From the NCBI GenBank assembly GCA_902803675.1, contig CADCQZ010000362.1:1-7599 (forward strand): a stretch of 7,599 bases of DNA. The letters run 5' to 3'. This stretch comes from an uncultured Eubacteriales bacterium. Its GTDB lineage: Bacteria > Bacillota_A > Clostridia > Christensenellales > Aristaeellaceae. The notes beneath the pieces were generated by a model. The model was not told the origin of the DNA, ran no database searches, and was given only the letters and a program-made list of their open reading frames with translations. Both the position numbers and the translations under genes were made by a program. Numbering within the stretch: position 1 is the stretch's first letter; each line of letters begins with the position of its first letter. Below, in pieces: positions 6,568-7,599 of this stretch.

Positions 6568-6596
6568 TTGACACGGCGCTGTATTTGTAGTACATT
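6568..6596 (+). promoter_or_regulatory. Sigma-A promoter of the sugar-binding-protein gene
   Basis: TTGACA (6568-6573) is a perfect -35 box. It is followed by a 17-base spacer and TACATT (6591-6596), a four-of-six -10 box. The predicted start is near 6603, leaving a leader of about 50 bases before ATG 6652. A GntR-type site overlaps the spacer and -10 box, so the promoter is likely repressed in the absence of inducer. Confidence 0.8.
6584..6594. promoter_or_regulatory. Second GntR-type operator, overlapping the -10 box
   Basis: TTTGTAGTACA agrees with the core of the palindrome near the regulator (TTTGTCCTACA) at nine of eleven positions. It also fits TNGTNNNACNA with one mismatch. Its right arm continues ATT rather than AAA, so the symmetry is imperfect. 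Its overlap with the -10 box of the transporter promoter is a typical repressor position. Confidence 0.55.
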
Positions 6597-6608
6597 TCAC
6601 ATATCAGA

Positions 6609-6627
6609 GCTGCCCGGAACAGGCAGC
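6609..6627 (+). other. Leader hairpin of the sugar-binding-protein mRNA
   Basis: GCTGCC (6609-6614) and GGCAGC (6622-6627) form a perfect 6-bp GC-rich stem with a seven-base loop, starting within a few bases of the predicted transcript 5' end. No T-run follows and the ribosome binding site (6638-6642) lies outside it. A 5'-end mRNA-stabilising role is more likely than termination. No riboswitch family is recognisable. Confidence 0.4.
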
Positions 6628-6651
6628 CACATCAAAAGGAGGATTTGGAAC

Positions 6652-7599
6652 ATGAAGAAACTGTTAGCGCTGCTCCTGTGCGCCATGATGATCGTGCCGG
6701 CCTTCGCCTTCGCCGAGGGCACCACCGAGATCACCCTGTGGACCTACCCCATCGGCAACTGGGGCAACGAAGCCGCCGTGAACGAGATCATCGCGAACTT
6801 CAACGCCGTGCATCCCGAGATCAAGGTGACCGTCAACTACCTGGACTACGCCTCCGGTGACGATCAGGTGACCGGCGCCATCCAGGGCAGCACCACCCCC
6901 GACATCATCATGGAAGGCCCGGAGCGCCTGGTGGCCAACTGGGGCGCCGCCGGCAAAATGCTGGACATCTCCGACCTGTGGGCCGACACCAAGGACGACA
7001 TCGTCGCCGCCAGCCCCGCTGTGGAAGCTGCCTGCAAGAACGCCGAAGGCATCTACTATGAGTATCCGCTGTGCATGACCACCCACTGCATGGTGATCAA
7101 CTACAACGACTTCGAGAAGGCCGACGCTCTCCAGTACATCGATGAGACCACCCACACCTGGACCACCGAGAACTTCGTGATGGCCCTCGACGCCCTCACC
7201 GCGGCCGGCTTCGTGCCCACTGCCGTCGTCTACTGCGGCGGCCAGGGCGGCGACCAGGGCACCCGCGCGCTGGTGACCAACCTGTATTCCGGCCAGTTCA
7301 CCAACGCGGACCACACCGCCTACACCGCCGACTCCGAAGCGAACCAGAAGGGCCTCCAGCTGCTGGTGGACCTGGTCAGGGACGGCAAGCTCGAGTATGA
7401 CCCCGCCATCGTGGCCGGCGACGAGATCACCCTGTTCTGCAACAGCACCATCTCCATCGGCTTCTGCTGGAACGCCTCCGCGGCCGTTTCCAACAAGGCC
7501 AGCCTGGCGGAAGACGTGAAGGTGTTCCCCATGGCGTTCCCCTCTGACGACGGCGTGCCCGAGCTGCAGGGCGGCATCTGGGGCTTCGGCCTGTTCGAC
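6652..7599 (+). CDS. ABC transporter sugar-binding protein (family 1), partial at 3' end
   Basis: The frame is open from ATG 6652 to the window edge, giving 316 residues of a protein that typically has about 400-450. It begins with a secretion signal, MKKLLALLLCAMMIVPAFAFA, probably cut near residues 19-22. The mature part starts TTEITLWTYPIGNWGNEAAV. It continues with the pattern of extracellular solute-binding protein family 1 (UgpB/MalE-like, CUT1 systems): residues near IIANFNAVHPEIKV, TTPDIIMEGPERL and GGIWGFGLFD at the edge. It should capture an oligosaccharide or sugar derivative outside the membrane and deliver it to permeases expected downstream. C10 lies inside the hydrophobic stretch and not in a convincing lipobox, so lipid anchoring is not evident. 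AAAAGGAGGA at 6634-6643 lies nine bases before the start. The mature part is rich in Asp and Glu. Confidence 0.93.
   Translation, partial: MKKLLALLLCAMMIVPAFAFAEGTTEITLWTYPIGNWGNEAAVNEIIANFNAVHPEIKVTVNYLDYASGDDQVTGAIQGSTTPDIIMEGPERLVANWGAAGKMLDISDLWADTKDDIVAASPAVEAACKNAEGIYYEYPLCMTTHCMVINYNDFEKADALQYIDETTHTWTTENFVMALDALTAAGFVPTAVVYCGGQGGDQGTRALVTNLYSGQFTNADHTAYTADSEANQKGLQLLVDLVRDGKLEYDPAIVAGDEITLFCNSTISIGFCWNASAAVSNKASLAEDVKVFPMAFPSDDGVPELQGGIWGFGLFD

Overview
The window is high-GC DNA with compact coding, short AT-rich intergenic gaps and strong AGGAGG-type ribosome binding sites. FtsA and FtsZ are recognisable, and the regulator and transporter genes look like those of Gram-positive bacteria. 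Together these suggest a GC-rich member of the Bacillota (Clostridia), probably a gut or rumen carbohydrate degrader. The taxonomic call is inference. No RNA genes, insertion sequences, CRISPR arrays or phage genes were seen.

Layout. (1) 1-2227, plus strand: the end of a tight catabolic operon, made of the 3' end of an unrecognised gene and two different Gfo/Idh/MocA-family NAD(P)-dependent sugar oxidoreductases. It stops at an inverted repeat (about 2264-2300) that also lies just past the end of ftsZ. (2) 2344-4971, minus strand: the cell-division pair ftsA-ftsZ, with its own likely promoter at 5038-5066. FtsZ has a long low-complexity linker and a Gly-to-Ser change in its GTP-binding signature. 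FtsA has an unusual second phosphate loop. (3) 5200-6389, minus strand: a GntR/FCD-family transcription factor followed by a YhcH/YjgK/YiaL-family sugar enzyme. (4) 6652-7599, plus strand: a divergent gene for a secreted ABC-transporter sugar-binding protein, running off the end of the window.

How the parts fit. The regulator, the YhcH-like protein and the binding protein form a plausible acid-sugar uptake module (sialic acid or uronate type; the substrate is not determined). The divergent intergenic region 6390-6651 is the most informative stretch. The regulator has a fully consensus promoter (TTGACA-17-TATAAT), and the binding protein has TTGACA-17-TACATT. A GntR-type operator lies at each: a perfect 17-bp palindrome just downstream of the regulator's predicted start site, and a related site overlapping the -10 box of the transporter promoter. 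This predicts that the regulator controls both itself and the transporter. The two oxidoreductases downstream of ftsZ may act in a related sugar pathway, but nothing in the sequence links them directly. The essential ftsAZ pair thus sits between two sugar-metabolism blocks, with no other division and cell wall (dcw) gene in the window. I saw no clear sign of a wholly new system. The best leads are the operator pair, the FtsZ and FtsA motif changes, and the isolated position of ftsAZ.
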